A DNA stretch of 64,000 bases, taken from Asparagopsis taxiformis (lineage: Eukaryota > Rhodophyta > Florideophyceae > Bonnemaisoniales > Bonnemaisoniaceae). The position numbers and the translations under genes were made by a program. Location: the NCBI GenBank assembly GCA_030407315.1, contig JALQPE010000535.1:1-64000 (forward strand), read 5' to 3'. Numbering within the stretch: the first letter of the stretch is position 1; the number at the start of each line of letters is the position of its first letter. Positions 51,725-62,200 of this stretch are shown one piece after another. Under the pieces are notes generated by a model. That model saw only the letters and a program-made list of their open reading frames with translations. It had not been told where the DNA came from and searched no databases.

Positions 51725-52428
51725 GGGGGAACACAGAGATTGCAGTTTTGTACCAGTACCACCATTGGCAGCATCATTTATTAATAGGGAGTCAACTAAT
51801 TGGGGATAGCGTGGAGGTTTGTCAAGCGTACTATCGTCATGTACATACGTAGGAGTAGGTAGCCATGGTTTTCAAGCACATGGGTTTAGAAGTCGAGAAG
51901 TTTCTCTATCGCAAGTCAGAAATAAAGCGCAATGTTAGGACAATATTGCATGTCATTCAGTTTGTTGTAATGAGGAATTGAACATGGTGCCATCAATTGC
52001 AGCGATGGAAGGACGTGTCAAGCTGTGAGACGATTGTAGGTATCGGAAGCATAATTGAAAATCTCGTCAGCAATGAATTTCGCCCACGTAAAGCGCACTG
52101 TAAAATGTTTGGGTAACAAACTACCGCATCAATGCAGCTGAGCTGAGCTGCGCTGTGCTGGTAGATACAGCTGTATGCCTTCTCACAGTGGACAAATCAA
52201 CGCAAGTCTTGTTGGATGTGAGCACAATAAGTGAGCCACTGTTCGGCTGGTGATGACAGAGCCTAATGCGCGTGTTGGACACCACTTTCAATGCCGACAC
52301 ACGGAGCAATTACGTATCCCCTTCAACGTCGCCGAAGCTAGAGCTCAAACGAACACTATTTGAATAAGCCGACCCGTCTAGTGAGAGTTGGCCAATTTCC
52401 CCTGTGCTTGCAAGTGACCCGCTTCAAT
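51725..52428. other. Intergenic region, nothing recognised
   Basis: About 700 bp. It includes a short gctgagctgagctgcgctg repeat near 52136-52156. Confidence 0.4.
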
Positions 52429-53007
52429 ATGTGTCATAAGTGCTCGAGGCGATGCTACCGCAAAGAAAGTAAGCACACTAAAAAGTGTCGCAAGGAATAC
52501 TGCACTCCGTGCCGTCGCCCTTCTTCAACTGAATGCAAGCCTGCTAAACCAAAGCCTACGAGCTCTACAAAGTGCACTGATGTTTGCTGTAGACCTGCGG
52601 TGTCTGTGGTAATAACGGAGAAGGCACCAAGCACCGAAAGCAGTAGCAGTTCTACTTGCTCTTCCTACTGCACCATTTGCCATCCCAGCGAGGAAAGTAC
52701 GACAACCACGAAGAGTTCATCGAGCACAACCAGCTCTTCTTGCTCCGTACAGTGCTTCTACTGCTATCCTAAGGAGAAGGAGAAAAAGGAGGAGAAAGTG
52801 CTTGAAGATTGTCCAATTTGCATAGAAGCTGATAAGAAGGCGCCGCCGAAAAAGAAAAAGGAGCCGGCTGACAAGTGCGCCCCCGCGCCAGTACAGCAGT
52901 ATGTCCCAGTGCAACATTATGTTCAAATGCCGCGCTATCCCAACTATTATTACCCGTGTGTGCCTTACGGGTATGGGAGATACGTCGACGTAAACCTACA
53001 TTGCTAG
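52429..53007 (+). CDS. Small Cys-rich protein resembling the metalloprotease tail
   Basis: 192 residues from ATG 52429; the open frame upstream has no ATG. No signal peptide or membrane segment is seen. The protein is rich in Cys (CHKCSRRC, CTPC, CTDVCC, CFYCYP, CPIC), Ser and Lys, then Pro/Tyr-rich (YVPVQHYVQMPRYPNYYYP). It ends YVDVNLHC. Composition and the final residues (V-acidic-I/V-N ... C) resemble the C-terminal tail of the metalloprotease gene 700 bp upstream on the same strand. It may derive from a partial duplication of that gene. Function unknown; metal binding through the Cys pairs is possible. Confidence 0.55.
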   Translation: MCHKCSRRCYRKESKHTKKCRKEYCTPCRRPSSTECKPAKPKPTSSTKCTDVCCRPAVSVVITEKAPSTESSSSSTCSSYCTICHPSEESTTTTKSSSSTTSSSCSVQCFYCYPKEKEKKEEKVLEDCPICIEADKKAPPKKKKEPADKCAPAPVQQYVPVQHYVQMPRYPNYYYPCVPYGYGRYVDVNLHC

Positions 53008-53156
53008 TATGGCGGTGACAATTCTTCTTCGCCCATGTTGATTAGTGCAGTAAAAATAACGCTTTCAGCCAATCACCAACATATGCAAAAAATTCCAACT
53101 TGCAAAACCCGTTGCGCGCTGTCCAACTCAATCCTTGTCGCAACACTCCGCACAAC

Positions 53157-53588
53157 ATGCCGATTCTCACACCACCCGAGGTCATGATGTTCTATGCCTT
53201 CGGGCTGATGATCTCCGGCGCGCTCGCCTTTCAAGCGTCCGGAATGAACAAGAATGCCATGTCTTCGATTTACGTCGGAAATGGTGGCGCATTCATCTGT
53301 ATACTTTTAGCCGCCGGCATGCGAAACCCAAAATTGAAAAAGGGAGAGGCCGGATACAAGCTCATGATGATTTGCGTCCATATGGCGATAGTGTTCCCGC
53401 TCATTCTCGGCGCAATCGTCGCGTGGAGACTGTCTCTCGCTTGGAACGTGCCGGAGAAGGCCTATCTCAAACCGTACCTCAGCGCCATCATCGCTATCAG
53501 CATTCTCGCCTGCATTGGAGTCGTGCTCAACAAGCCGAAGAAGAATGAGGCTACTGCTTCGTCAGAGGAAAAAGCTAAGACGTCTTAA
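53157..53588 (+). CDS. Four-helix membrane protein, TMEM14-like
   Basis: 143 residues from ATG 53157 (MPILTPPEVMMFYAFG). Four hydrophobic segments are spaced as in the small TMEM14/FAX family: MMFYAFGLMISGALAF, SIYVGNGGAFICILLAAG, MMICVHMAIVFPLILGAIVAW and LSAIIAISILACIGVVL. A Gly-rich GNGGAF turn follows the first loop. The tail is short, charged and Ser-rich. Members of that family are linked to fatty-acid or haem movement across plastid and mitochondrial membranes. The match is by layout only, so other small four-helix proteins remain possible. Confidence 0.5.
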   Translation: MPILTPPEVMMFYAFGLMISGALAFQASGMNKNAMSSIYVGNGGAFICILLAAGMRNPKLKKGEAGYKLMMICVHMAIVFPLILGAIVAWRLSLAWNVPEKAYLKPYLSAIIAISILACIGVVLNKPKKNEATASSEEKAKTS

Positions 53589-53779
53589 ACTGCCTAAAGT
53601 ACTAAGAAGTTTCTGGTAGCAATAAACATTAGACCCAACGGCTGATAGCGCAGCTCTGCTGCGCTGTACACAAATTCACAAAATCATAAAAACAAAATGC
53701 CAAAGCCTTGCATAAGCTCCCAACTTTCTTCGTAGTCTTCAACTTGACCCAAGCATACCAAGGTTAGTTCATCATTACC

Positions 53780-56700
53780 ATGGGTCGCAAGTCAAACGCA
53801 CGCAACTCCGCATCGTCAGCAGCTGCCGCAGCAAACGCCACAGTCCCAGCTTTCACCTCCTTCGCCGCCGCAACCGCTCATGCATTGCGCAATTATCCCG
53901 ACAATTCTTCTACCACCACACCCGCCGTTGCTATCCCTACCCAATGGGATACTGCCGCTCTGCAGTTACTCAAAAAGTTGTCAAAACGCGATGCCACCAC
54001 TCGAACTCGCGCTCTTACAGAGCTCGATGCATGTATCCATTCGGTTACACTCGATGAACCTGGGCTTGGGTCCGCCTTTGTCGCCGCATGGGACCCCGTC
54101 TTCCGCTCTGTCGTACAAGATGACACTAGTGCAGTCGTTCGAGCTGCAGCACTTTCTTTAATGAGTGCTGCGGTATCTAAATTTCGCCGTCTCATTGTTC
54201 CAATACTTCCGCATGTGCTTCCCGTCTGGATTGCCGCCCAAGGTGATATCTCAACCACTGTTTCAGAGGCTGCTGTAAAGAGTCTCAATGAGGCACTTCC
54301 ATCACCTGCACAACAAACAAAACTCGTCACCCTCTATGCTTCTGAACTGCGTGCATACTGTGAGCGCAATCTTACTCGATTAGCAGAAGCTTCCAATCCT
54401 GACACTTTTCTCTCAGATTCTCGCCGTACCGTTGCTGTGCTCCGTTGGCTACTCGACACCACCAAGTCCTTAGACTCGCTTGTTAATATCATCGATGCCA
54501 ACTCAAACTCGTTGCTCCTACTTGCTCGCGGTCCAAAGCAAAAGAAAAAGGACACAGCAACGCAGCCTATTTCTTCCGCTATGCAAGATGTTTGTCAACT
54601 AGCTATTCGCATTCTGCCTTACATGCATATCGATGTACCTTCTGACGAAGCTCGTGCTGTTCGCTTTGCCAATCTAGCGCTATTGGGTATTCGCAATCGC
54701 GAATCAGTTGCTTGGGATCTTGTCCTAGTCTTGTTACGAGATGGATGGCATTCCGCCTTTCCCGATAAATTCGAAAAGCTTGCGCAAACCGTGTCTCGTG
54801 CAGTTACTGCTCCAATCCCTACTGGGCTGTCCGTTCTGCTCCCATTATTCCATTCTCTTCCACAACGCAATCCCGCTTCAGCTTCATTTTCTGCCAGCAT
54901 CTTGACTCAATTGCGTTCTATCTTGTATCGCAACCGAGTGGAAAAGAGCACGGATGACCACCATCAGGGAACTCCTCTGAGTTTGAGCTATATATTTTCA
55001 GCGCTTCCCGCCTACATTGAGTGCGTCTCATTTGCGATGACGACGGGTCCAAAGCGCTGGCTTGATGGAGATGAAGCAGAAGCAACATTTGGCAACGCAA
55101 TGTTTGAAGAACATTTCAGTCCTACGCTTCAGCGTTATCTCTCAGGCATTCTGCCGCCAGTTTCGAAGCATCTCACAACGATTTCTATTAACGAACGTCG
55201 ACGGTCAGCTGGGCAACCAAATCCAAGGTTTTGGGCCGATCCAGCAATGGCACTCTCAAGTGCTGTACGTCATATGACTGAAGAAAGAGCTTCTGGCGTC
55301 CTTCAATCAGCAGCTAATTACGTTATCAGCGGGATAAGCGATGGTGGTTCTTCAGATGTTGTGGGGCGGCTCGAGGTGTTCTTCGATGGACTAGCGGACA
55401 TACCAGCTAGCACCATTTTCGCCAAGTCAGTGATACAGGCGGCAGTAAATGCTCCTGATGATGGACTTGACAAAAGTCTCAGTGCTGTATCTTTGATATT
55501 CACAAAGGAAGCGTCTTGTAATATTATCTGGGACCATGTACAAGACCAGCAAGCTGATCATGACTTCATGGAAATGATTGTATCATATATTGAGGATATA
55601 CTAACTCGCAACGCCGAACTTCTCGATGTCAACCATCCACTAGAAATTGTACAGAGCCTTGGCATCTGTTATAGTTGGGTTTATTGGGCATGTCTGGTCG
55701 CTCAAGTTCCAGAATTCTGGGTCAAGATTCTGACAGCCTTGCAATCTTGCTGCTCAATTAATGAGCAGTATTGTATATTGAACGAAACTATTCGTGCACA
55801 CAAACTGCGTAGAGAACAAGGAACGTTTTCGCATTGGACAGCCATGCATGGAAATGACCTGGAATGCTCTATAATCCGTGCTGCTTCTGATCTCTTCGAA
55901 AGCAACAAATCGTCTAATTCTATCCCACTGCTCACTACAGCCCTTGATGCGTCTGGTGGTGCAGCTGTATCTACTGATGTACTCTCTCAAACTTGTCATG
56001 CAGTCATTTCTGCTCTTACAAGAGATATAACTTTTGACGAAATTGATCACCTAATTCTCGTGCTCCTTCGATCACCACGATTATATCTCGTGAAAGATGG
56101 TAGCGCAATTCTGTTGGCGGCATCCTCAATTTTCCGTGCAGTCAGGAACAAATCGATCCTACAGGCTATAGTGGCATTTTTGGACGGTTTGAATGTATCT
56201 GACAAGGTGAAGGCGGCGGAGAGCGCCTTGGATCTAGTAAGAAACAAAATAAGGGAGGCTGGAAAGTTCGTGGAAGAATCAGAGGTTTCATCGCTGGCTG
56301 CAGCATTATCCCAATTTGTTAATGTCGTGGGCGATAGTGATACAGCAGCTTCAGCTAAGTTGAGCTCCGTACTCCTTGAAGAATGGGTCACTTCCCCCTT
56401 CATGACGGAATACTTGTCCTCTACGAGCCTTGCTTATATTTTTGGGCCCAGTGAAGAGGATAGCTCACTCAACTTCCATCAAATCTTTGAAGTTTACGAC
56501 AAGGTGGATCAACTGTCAGCCGCTGAGATAGACGTCAGTGTCCTACATGATTTTTTGCGTGATTTGAGCGTTGAGGAGAAGACTATACTTGCTGGTATTG
56601 CATTCTCCCGCTTATTAGCCGGTAAGCGGTTATCTACTCCACATGTATTACGTATCATCTGCGAAGTACCATCAAATCTGTCTTCAACTTGGCCACCGTT

Positions 56701-58786
56701 CAAAGAGATAGCGCGAAAAGTTTCAGCTGTTCTTGTCAATAACTGCCCAGATGGAGAACAAGCGCTGAACCTATTGCCTTTTGCCATGGTTACACTTGTA
56801 ACAGAAAGCCAACGTGAATGTCTCGGAAATCTCCAGGAGCCTCTCAATGAAGTGCTGAAAATGGTACGACGAGATCCATTTTCTTACAAGGGAAAATTAG
56901 GTATTGATGTACTATCTGCTGCACTGTCGTGCCCTAGCATCAATGACGAAGTGAAAGGCCTCGCGCCGTCCCCAAAGTGGCTTCTTGAGTACACATTGGT
57001 TGCGTTGCGATCTATCAGAAGATCTCTTGAACAGTCGCACTCAAAATCCACTTCAGCTATCCATGAACTAGAGATGCACGGGAGTACCCTTATGTCCCGA
57101 GCTTTGAGCACATACTCTGTTAATGAAGTGGCAGAGGATAACGTTAGATTTTGGCTTCTACGGGTTCATGATACGCTATACTCGTTTATTAACAAAGTGG
57201 CAAAAGGGGCCACTTTCTCCGAAGCAAGTTGCAGACGTATTTCTTGTATCTCAGAGCTGGCTGCAATGCTCGTTGGAGGTGTTGACTCAGCACTATCCGC
57301 ACATATTGACACACTTGATGCCATATGCCACCATGGGGCTTGGACAGGGGCGCTTATCCTACCTATTACAGACCGTCCAGAGCCGGATGACTCTAATGAT
57401 ACTTTGGGCATGATCGCGAACAACTCTGCAGGCTCCTGTCAGCTAATCATGAAAGCTGCCGAAAGGTCAGTGCTTCTCAGTCGTGAAGGACGCATACCAA
57501 TAGACAAGAAAAAGGTTTACAACCTTGTCCCGTTATTATCGAGCCGATTACCACTTACTCGCAAGGCGGTATTGGTGCTCCTATCGTACACTGCTGCAGT
57601 GGACCTCCCAGGTGTTGTTCAAAACGCATTTCCAGAAAACGGCTTCAGTGATGAAGCGGAAGAAATTAGGGTTGTTACGAACCTTATCCCTGAACCCATA
57701 AGAGCTGGCCTCGTCTGGAGAACGCACGGAGAGCAAAATGCAGAGAAAGAACTTGCGTATTTCTTGACCTGGCGTCTTTTCCTTGACCTTGTGAGGCCCG
57801 ACGATACGGTTGGCAAAAGTGCACTACTCGGAGATGTCGCAGAGGACGTCTCGTTCCGCCGAGTCGGGATTTGTTACCTGCGAGCGAACCCAGAATTGTA
57901 CGCCGACTTTTTTGCAAAATGTGTGGAAGTCGTAGTCGATGGGAACAGTTCTGAGCGAGCAGCAGCTGGGATTGCTGCAGCTGAGGCACTTGAAGTAGAA
58001 GAAAGGGCTGCGCAAGGAATTCAACTAGCTCAGCAACAGGAGGAAAAACAAGGACATGATAGTGAAGGAAAAGGTACACCGCAGGACGTACAGAGTATGG
58101 ACTGGGAACTTGGAAGTGCGGCTGGTATTGCATTTTCACGAGCTCTGCAAAGACTACCAGCGCTTTCAAGACAGCTTGTAATGGACAGTTTTGATCGCGG
58201 TGCAGTTTCACGCGTAGAGTCGTTTGTTCGAAAGCGAATTTCCCCACTTCTTATCGCGGCAGAAATCCGCAAGGTGAAGGAATGGGGTGCGTTTGGTGGT
58301 GGATCTTCATCTGGAGCATCTTCTAAAGCCGATGCGGACCTGGATGTTGATGGTGAGTTGCATGCCCGCGGTTCAGTTGCCGGGCGTGAAGTCTGGGCGA
58401 CGTACACATTCTCCGATGTGACTTTAGAGATTGGAATGCGGTTGCCGGATGTATTTCCGTTGCAGATTGTTGAGGTGGAGGCTAGGAGTCGCATCGGAAT
58501 GTCCGAGGCAAGTTGGCGAAGGACGCTTCTCGGGATGACCACACTGCTTCGGGCAAAAGATGGCACACTTGCAGAGGCTGTTGAGTTGTGGAGGAGGAAT
58601 CTGGATAAGACATTTGAGGGGTCTGAAGAATGCCCGATTTGCTATTCTGTGCTTCATCTTTCTACAGCGGCTTTACCGAAGATGCAGTGCCGGACATGTA
58701 AGAAGTTGTTCCATTCCGAATGCCTGTGCAAGTGGTTCACAAAGAGTAACAGCAGCGCTTGTCCGCTTTGCCGAAGTGCGTTTTAG
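53780..58786 (+). CDS. LTN1: E3 ubiquitin ligase Listerin (LTN1)
   Basis: 1,668 residues, close to the usual length. The N-terminus (MGRKSNARNSASSAAA) leads into the conserved LTN1 N-terminal domain (LLKKLSKRDATTRTRALTELDACI), followed by a long HEAT-like helical solenoid. The C-terminal RING is complete: CPICYS at ~1617, CRTCKKLFHSECLCKWF and CPLC before the last residues. In front of it is the RWD-like part (VWATYTFSDVTLEIGMRLPDVFP). LTN1 binds stalled 60S subunits in ribosome-associated quality control and ubiquitinates the nascent chain. The Kozak-like ACCATGG supports the start. The frame is intact over 5 kb. Confidence 0.93.
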   Translation: MGRKSNARNSASSAAAAANATVPAFTSFAAATAHALRNYPDNSSTTTPAVAIPTQWDTAALQLLKKLSKRDATTRTRALTELDACIHSVTLDEPGLGSAFVAAWDPVFRSVVQDDTSAVVRAAALSLMSAAVSKFRRLIVPILPHVLPVWIAAQGDISTTVSEAAVKSLNEALPSPAQQTKLVTLYASELRAYCERNLTRLAEASNPDTFLSDSRRTVAVLRWLLDTTKSLDSLVNIIDANSNSLLLLARGPKQKKKDTATQPISSAMQDVCQLAIRILPYMHIDVPSDEARAVRFANLALLGIRNRESVAWDLVLVLLRDGWHSAFPDKFEKLAQTVSRAVTAPIPTGLSVLLPLFHSLPQRNPASASFSASILTQLRSILYRNRVEKSTDDHHQGTPLSLSYIFSALPAYIECVSFAMTTGPKRWLDGDEAEATFGNAMFEEHFSPTLQRYLSGILPPVSKHLTTISINERRRSAGQPNPRFWADPAMALSSAVRHMTEERASGVLQSAANYVISGISDGGSSDVVGRLEVFFDGLADIPASTIFAKSVIQAAVNAPDDGLDKSLSAVSLIFTKEASCNIIWDHVQDQQADHDFMEMIVSYIEDILTRNAELLDVNHPLEIVQSLGICYSWVYWACLVAQVPEFWVKILTALQSCCSINEQYCILNETIRAHKLRREQGTFSHWTAMHGNDLECSIIRAASDLFESNKSSNSIPLLTTALDASGGAAVSTDVLSQTCHAVISALTRDITFDEIDHLILVLLRSPRLYLVKDGSAILLAASSIFRAVRNKSILQAIVAFLDGLNVSDKVKAAESALDLVRNKIREAGKFVEESEVSSLAAALSQFVNVVGDSDTAASAKLSSVLLEEWVTSPFMTEYLSSTSLAYIFGPSEEDSSLNFHQIFEVYDKVDQLSAAEIDVSVLHDFLRDLSVEEKTILAGIAFSRLLAGKRLSTPHVLRIICEVPSNLSSTWPPFKEIARKVSAVLVNNCPDGEQALNLLPFAMVTLVTESQRECLGNLQEPLNEVLKMVRRDPFSYKGKLGIDVLSAALSCPSINDEVKGLAPSPKWLLEYTLVALRSIRRSLEQSHSKSTSAIHELEMHGSTLMSRALSTYSVNEVAEDNVRFWLLRVHDTLYSFINKVAKGATFSEASCRRISCISELAAMLVGGVDSALSAHIDTLDAICHHGAWTGALILPITDRPEPDDSNDTLGMIANNSAGSCQLIMKAAERSVLLSREGRIPIDKKKVYNLVPLLSSRLPLTRKAVLVLLSYTAAVDLPGVVQNAFPENGFSDEAEEIRVVTNLIPEPIRAGLVWRTHGEQNAEKELAYFLTWRLFLDLVRPDDTVGKSALLGDVAEDVSFRRVGICYLRANPELYADFFAKCVEVVVDGNSSERAAAGIAAAEALEVEERAAQGIQLAQQQEEKQGHDSEGKGTPQDVQSMDWELGSAAGIAFSRALQRLPALSRQLVMDSFDRGAVSRVESFVRKRISPLLIAAEIRKVKEWGAFGGGSSSGASSKADADLDVDGELHARGSVAGREVWATYTFSDVTLEIGMRLPDVFPLQIVEVEARSRIGMSEASWRRTLLGMTTLLRAKDGTLAEAVELWRRNLDKTFEGSEECPICYSVLHLSTAALPKMQCRTCKKLFHSECLCKWFTKSNSSACPLCRSAF

Positions 58787-58959
58787 ACTAAATTGATGAA
58801 CATCTAGATTGTGGTGCTTCACTACATAAAGAATTCTCCATGCCGGGAAAAAAGTACCTCGACGGGAACCATGCGAATACCTAAAGAAGGAAGCATAGGG
58901 GGAATGCTGGTCCTTGATATAAATATTCCAAAATTAGGTCATCGAGCCGAAGCTCACAA

Positions 58960-59070
58960 GCCACTGTGGCCGAGTGGTTACCAATGAGAAGCCCGGTTCC
59001 ACCATAAGGCGGCAGGCTTAAGACCTGCTTACCCTGACGGGTAGCACGGGTTCGAACCCCGTCGGTGGCA
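58960..59070 (+). tRNA. tRNA-Leu(UAA) with a ~26-nt insert (probable intron) in the D-loop
   Basis: The acceptor stem GCCACTG/CGGTGGC closes with discriminator A. The D-stem is GCC...GGC. The anticodon stem GCAGG/CCTGC encloses loop CTTAAGA (anticodon TAA). A long variable arm TACCC-TGAC-GGGTA and a T-arm ACGGG-TTCGAAC-CCCGT complete a class II tRNA-Leu. Between GTGGT(TA) and (TA)AGGC of the D-loop lie about 26 extra bases (~58980-59005). Removing them restores a normal D-loop. Exon GTGG (58974-58977) can pair with CCAC (58999-59002), leaving a CAT bulge at the 3' junction, as in a bulge-helix-bulge splice site. No canonical intron is present after the anticodon. Confidence 0.88.
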
Positions 59071-59257
59071 TAGTGGACTTCCCAGAATTTTTTGAATGAT
59101 CATCCCACGTGTGTAATTCCAGTTTTCAACCAACGTCTTCCTCACCACAACGCTGAATTGCGACAGTACGCACCATCATCTCAACATTTCACTCCGAGCA
59201 TTTTACCCTTCCCAGCCGGGATGATGGCAAGTAGCCCCTCACTATACGCGTACCAAA

Positions 59258-62200
59258 ATGCCACTGTCACCCTCAGGACAACGAATCTCATCCACCGCTT
59301 CTTCCCTCCGTCCCGCAGTTCCCATCGCTTCAGACGGCTCAGTAGTCGATCACGAGCTTGAAACAAGATGGGAATCTGTCAGGATTCGTCTAACATCCAT
59401 TCTCGACCAGATGAACGCTTCGGGAAAGCCCCTTCGAACTATGCCACAAGAATGGGTTCACATGTATTCCGATGTTGCTCGTCTATACGACCAGAATGAC
59501 ACTCTCCGCAAACGTAGAATGTACGTCTATGTTCGCAATTTCATCCGCCAACTCGTGCTCAAACAAAAGGATCATCTCCTTCCACTATCCGGCCCACATC
59601 TTCTGTCCGAGTATGTGCGCTGTTGGCAGTCCACTCTAACTTACGTCAAATTCATGAAGCGTGTGTTGCATCACCTCCAGCGCTTTTGGATTCCGGAAAA
59701 CGCGAATACCTTGAAGCATGATCCTGTTCGACCGCTGGACAAGCTTCTAATGTTTTATTGGCGCGAGGACCTTCTCTCTTCGTTGCACTCCGTCGTTGAA
59801 GTTGCATTATCCTTAATTGACGATGACAGAAATTCGATTCCTATCGACCATGATGCTGTTCGAGGTGTTGTGGACAATTTTGTCCAACTCGGAACTGCGG
59901 ATAGTGCATCCCCCATGGATAACCAACCTCCCAACTCTCGCATAGACCATTTTGCGCGCTACAATCGTCAGGCTGCGTCCAGCACAAGGTCGTCTACCAA
60001 CACTTGTGGCTCTCAGTCTCCCTCAGATTCTGAGAATGACCCAACTCCAGACAGCCTTCCGAGCCTGCAGCTGTATCATCAAGTCTTCGAAGAGGATTGT
60101 TTGGTGCGTACTCGAGCATTCTACAAAAAAGAAGGCGCTCGTATCGTGGAAGGCACTGACGTCGGTACTTTTATGCGTGATATAAAAGCACGGATGGCAG
60201 ATGAAGAGACTCGCGTCCGACGTCTGTTACATCCAGACTCTGCACCTCGCGTTCTTCGAGCTGTCGAAGATGAGCTCATTGGAAATCACAAAGAATACCT
60301 TCAAGAGCAAGCTTGCCGAATGGTTGAGCATGGACCAGAGAATAACTTGAAGCTGGTTTATGGTTTACTAGATCGCATTGAAAACGGTCTTGCCCCCATC
60401 CGAGTTTTTTTCGTCAACCATGTTCGTACAGAAGGTATCAAATTGGTGAGGGCCCACGTTGATAAACTCACGGGGAAGGAGGACATGAAGCATAACCTAG
60501 AACTTATTGAACAGCTTATCCATCTGCATAGAAAGCATTCCAATCTGGTGAAAAGATGTTTCGATGGCTGCCAATTCATCATGATTTCAATTGATGATGC
60601 TTTTCGCGGCTTTCTCAACCGATCTATGGGTACATTGTCTTTACCCAATATTCTGGCTCACTTCATTGATTACATTCTGCGAAACAGCAAGAATAGCCAA
60701 CGTACGTGCGAAGAAATTGCGAAAAACTTTGTGGAAGTCGCTCCCGAGAAAGATGCTCTACAATCGTCCTCTGCAGATGAGGCAAGCTCTTCTCTGGGAA
60801 GTTCATCAAAATTTGTTGCTGTCAGACCTCGCGAGGAAGATCCTCGATCACAGTGTTTGACGGAAGTTGTGAGATTATTTATGTACCTGGAAGAAAAGGA
60901 CTTATTCTTCGAGGCACATCGACGTTTATTTGCAGAGAGGTTGCTCTCAACACATGATCAAGAAGCGGAGCATGAATTTGTGTCTAAGCTCAAAGTTCAG
61001 ATGGGCTCCACATTCACACAACGCCTCAATGGAATGCTAAAAGATGTCATTTCAAGTAATGAAACTAGAAAGGAGTTCGAGAAGTATATAACTGCCAAGC
61101 GTCAAGAACTTCCCCTTCTTGAAGAATCTGGTGTTGTTTCCCTGGATGCTGAGAGTTCGATTGCAATCAGAACAGATTTCAATGCCCATGTTCTGAGCGC
61201 ATTGCATTGGCCAGCTCTTAAAACGTGTGATCTTCGTGTGCCGCCTATTCTAAAGGCGTGCCAAGATTCATTTGAGCAGTTTTATATGAAGGATAAGGAA
61301 ACAAGAGTCTTGAAATGGGTTCCTGCATTGTCAACACTACATTTAAAAGCGACTTTCGGTTCCACAAGTTATACGTTTGTCGTTTCCACATTTCAAGCAT
61401 GTGTACTATTACTGTTTAATGACCGTGATGAGCTAACTGTCGGTGAGGCTAGCAAACTGCTGAACATTAGCATCGATGAATTGAAACGCCATATTCGACC
61501 ACTTCTTGTTGGCAAGAGGTGCAAACTACTCCAACTTGAAAAAGCGAAGGAAAGTGTAACTGACCCTCCGGAAACCAGTCAGAAAGATGGAGTCTCTGCT
61601 GGTACGAGGAAGGAGTCTACGAATGAAGGGCATACTAAGCCTGATGGTACTGCAGAAATGGGAGGAGAGCGTGCGAGTGATGTGGATGCGATAGAGAGAC
61701 CACAAGCAGATCAATCAGAAGCAAGGGACACGTCTCCAGGTTCAGATGTGCGTACAATTGCTGAAGAGTCAACGGGCGTTACTGTGCAAGCAGGTGAAGA
61801 CGCTCCGACATCTATCTTGCCCTCATCGAATACTGTGGGCGCACCAGCAAACGCGGAGTCTGCGGGATCACAGCCAACTGCAGTGGGGCTATCAACGGGT
61901 CCGGTACTAATGTCAGATGTTGCATCGATCAGTCAAGTTGCTCCAAATAGTGCAACTGCGGCGAATGCGAGTAGTACAAGAGCGTCGATTGGCAACGTTG
62001 CATCTGCATTCGCTCCTACGCCACCTGTATCTCTTGTTTTGACGGTTGCAGAGGCAACGAGTGGAATGAATGAGAGAGTTGGTAACGAATCGGCGGTAGA
62101 AATTAATCGCGGAGGGGCACAAGCTAACAATACACACAGCACGGAGCAGGGTGCAGTGCTGAAAACTAGAGAAGCGGCGGATACTGCACCAAGTAATGAA

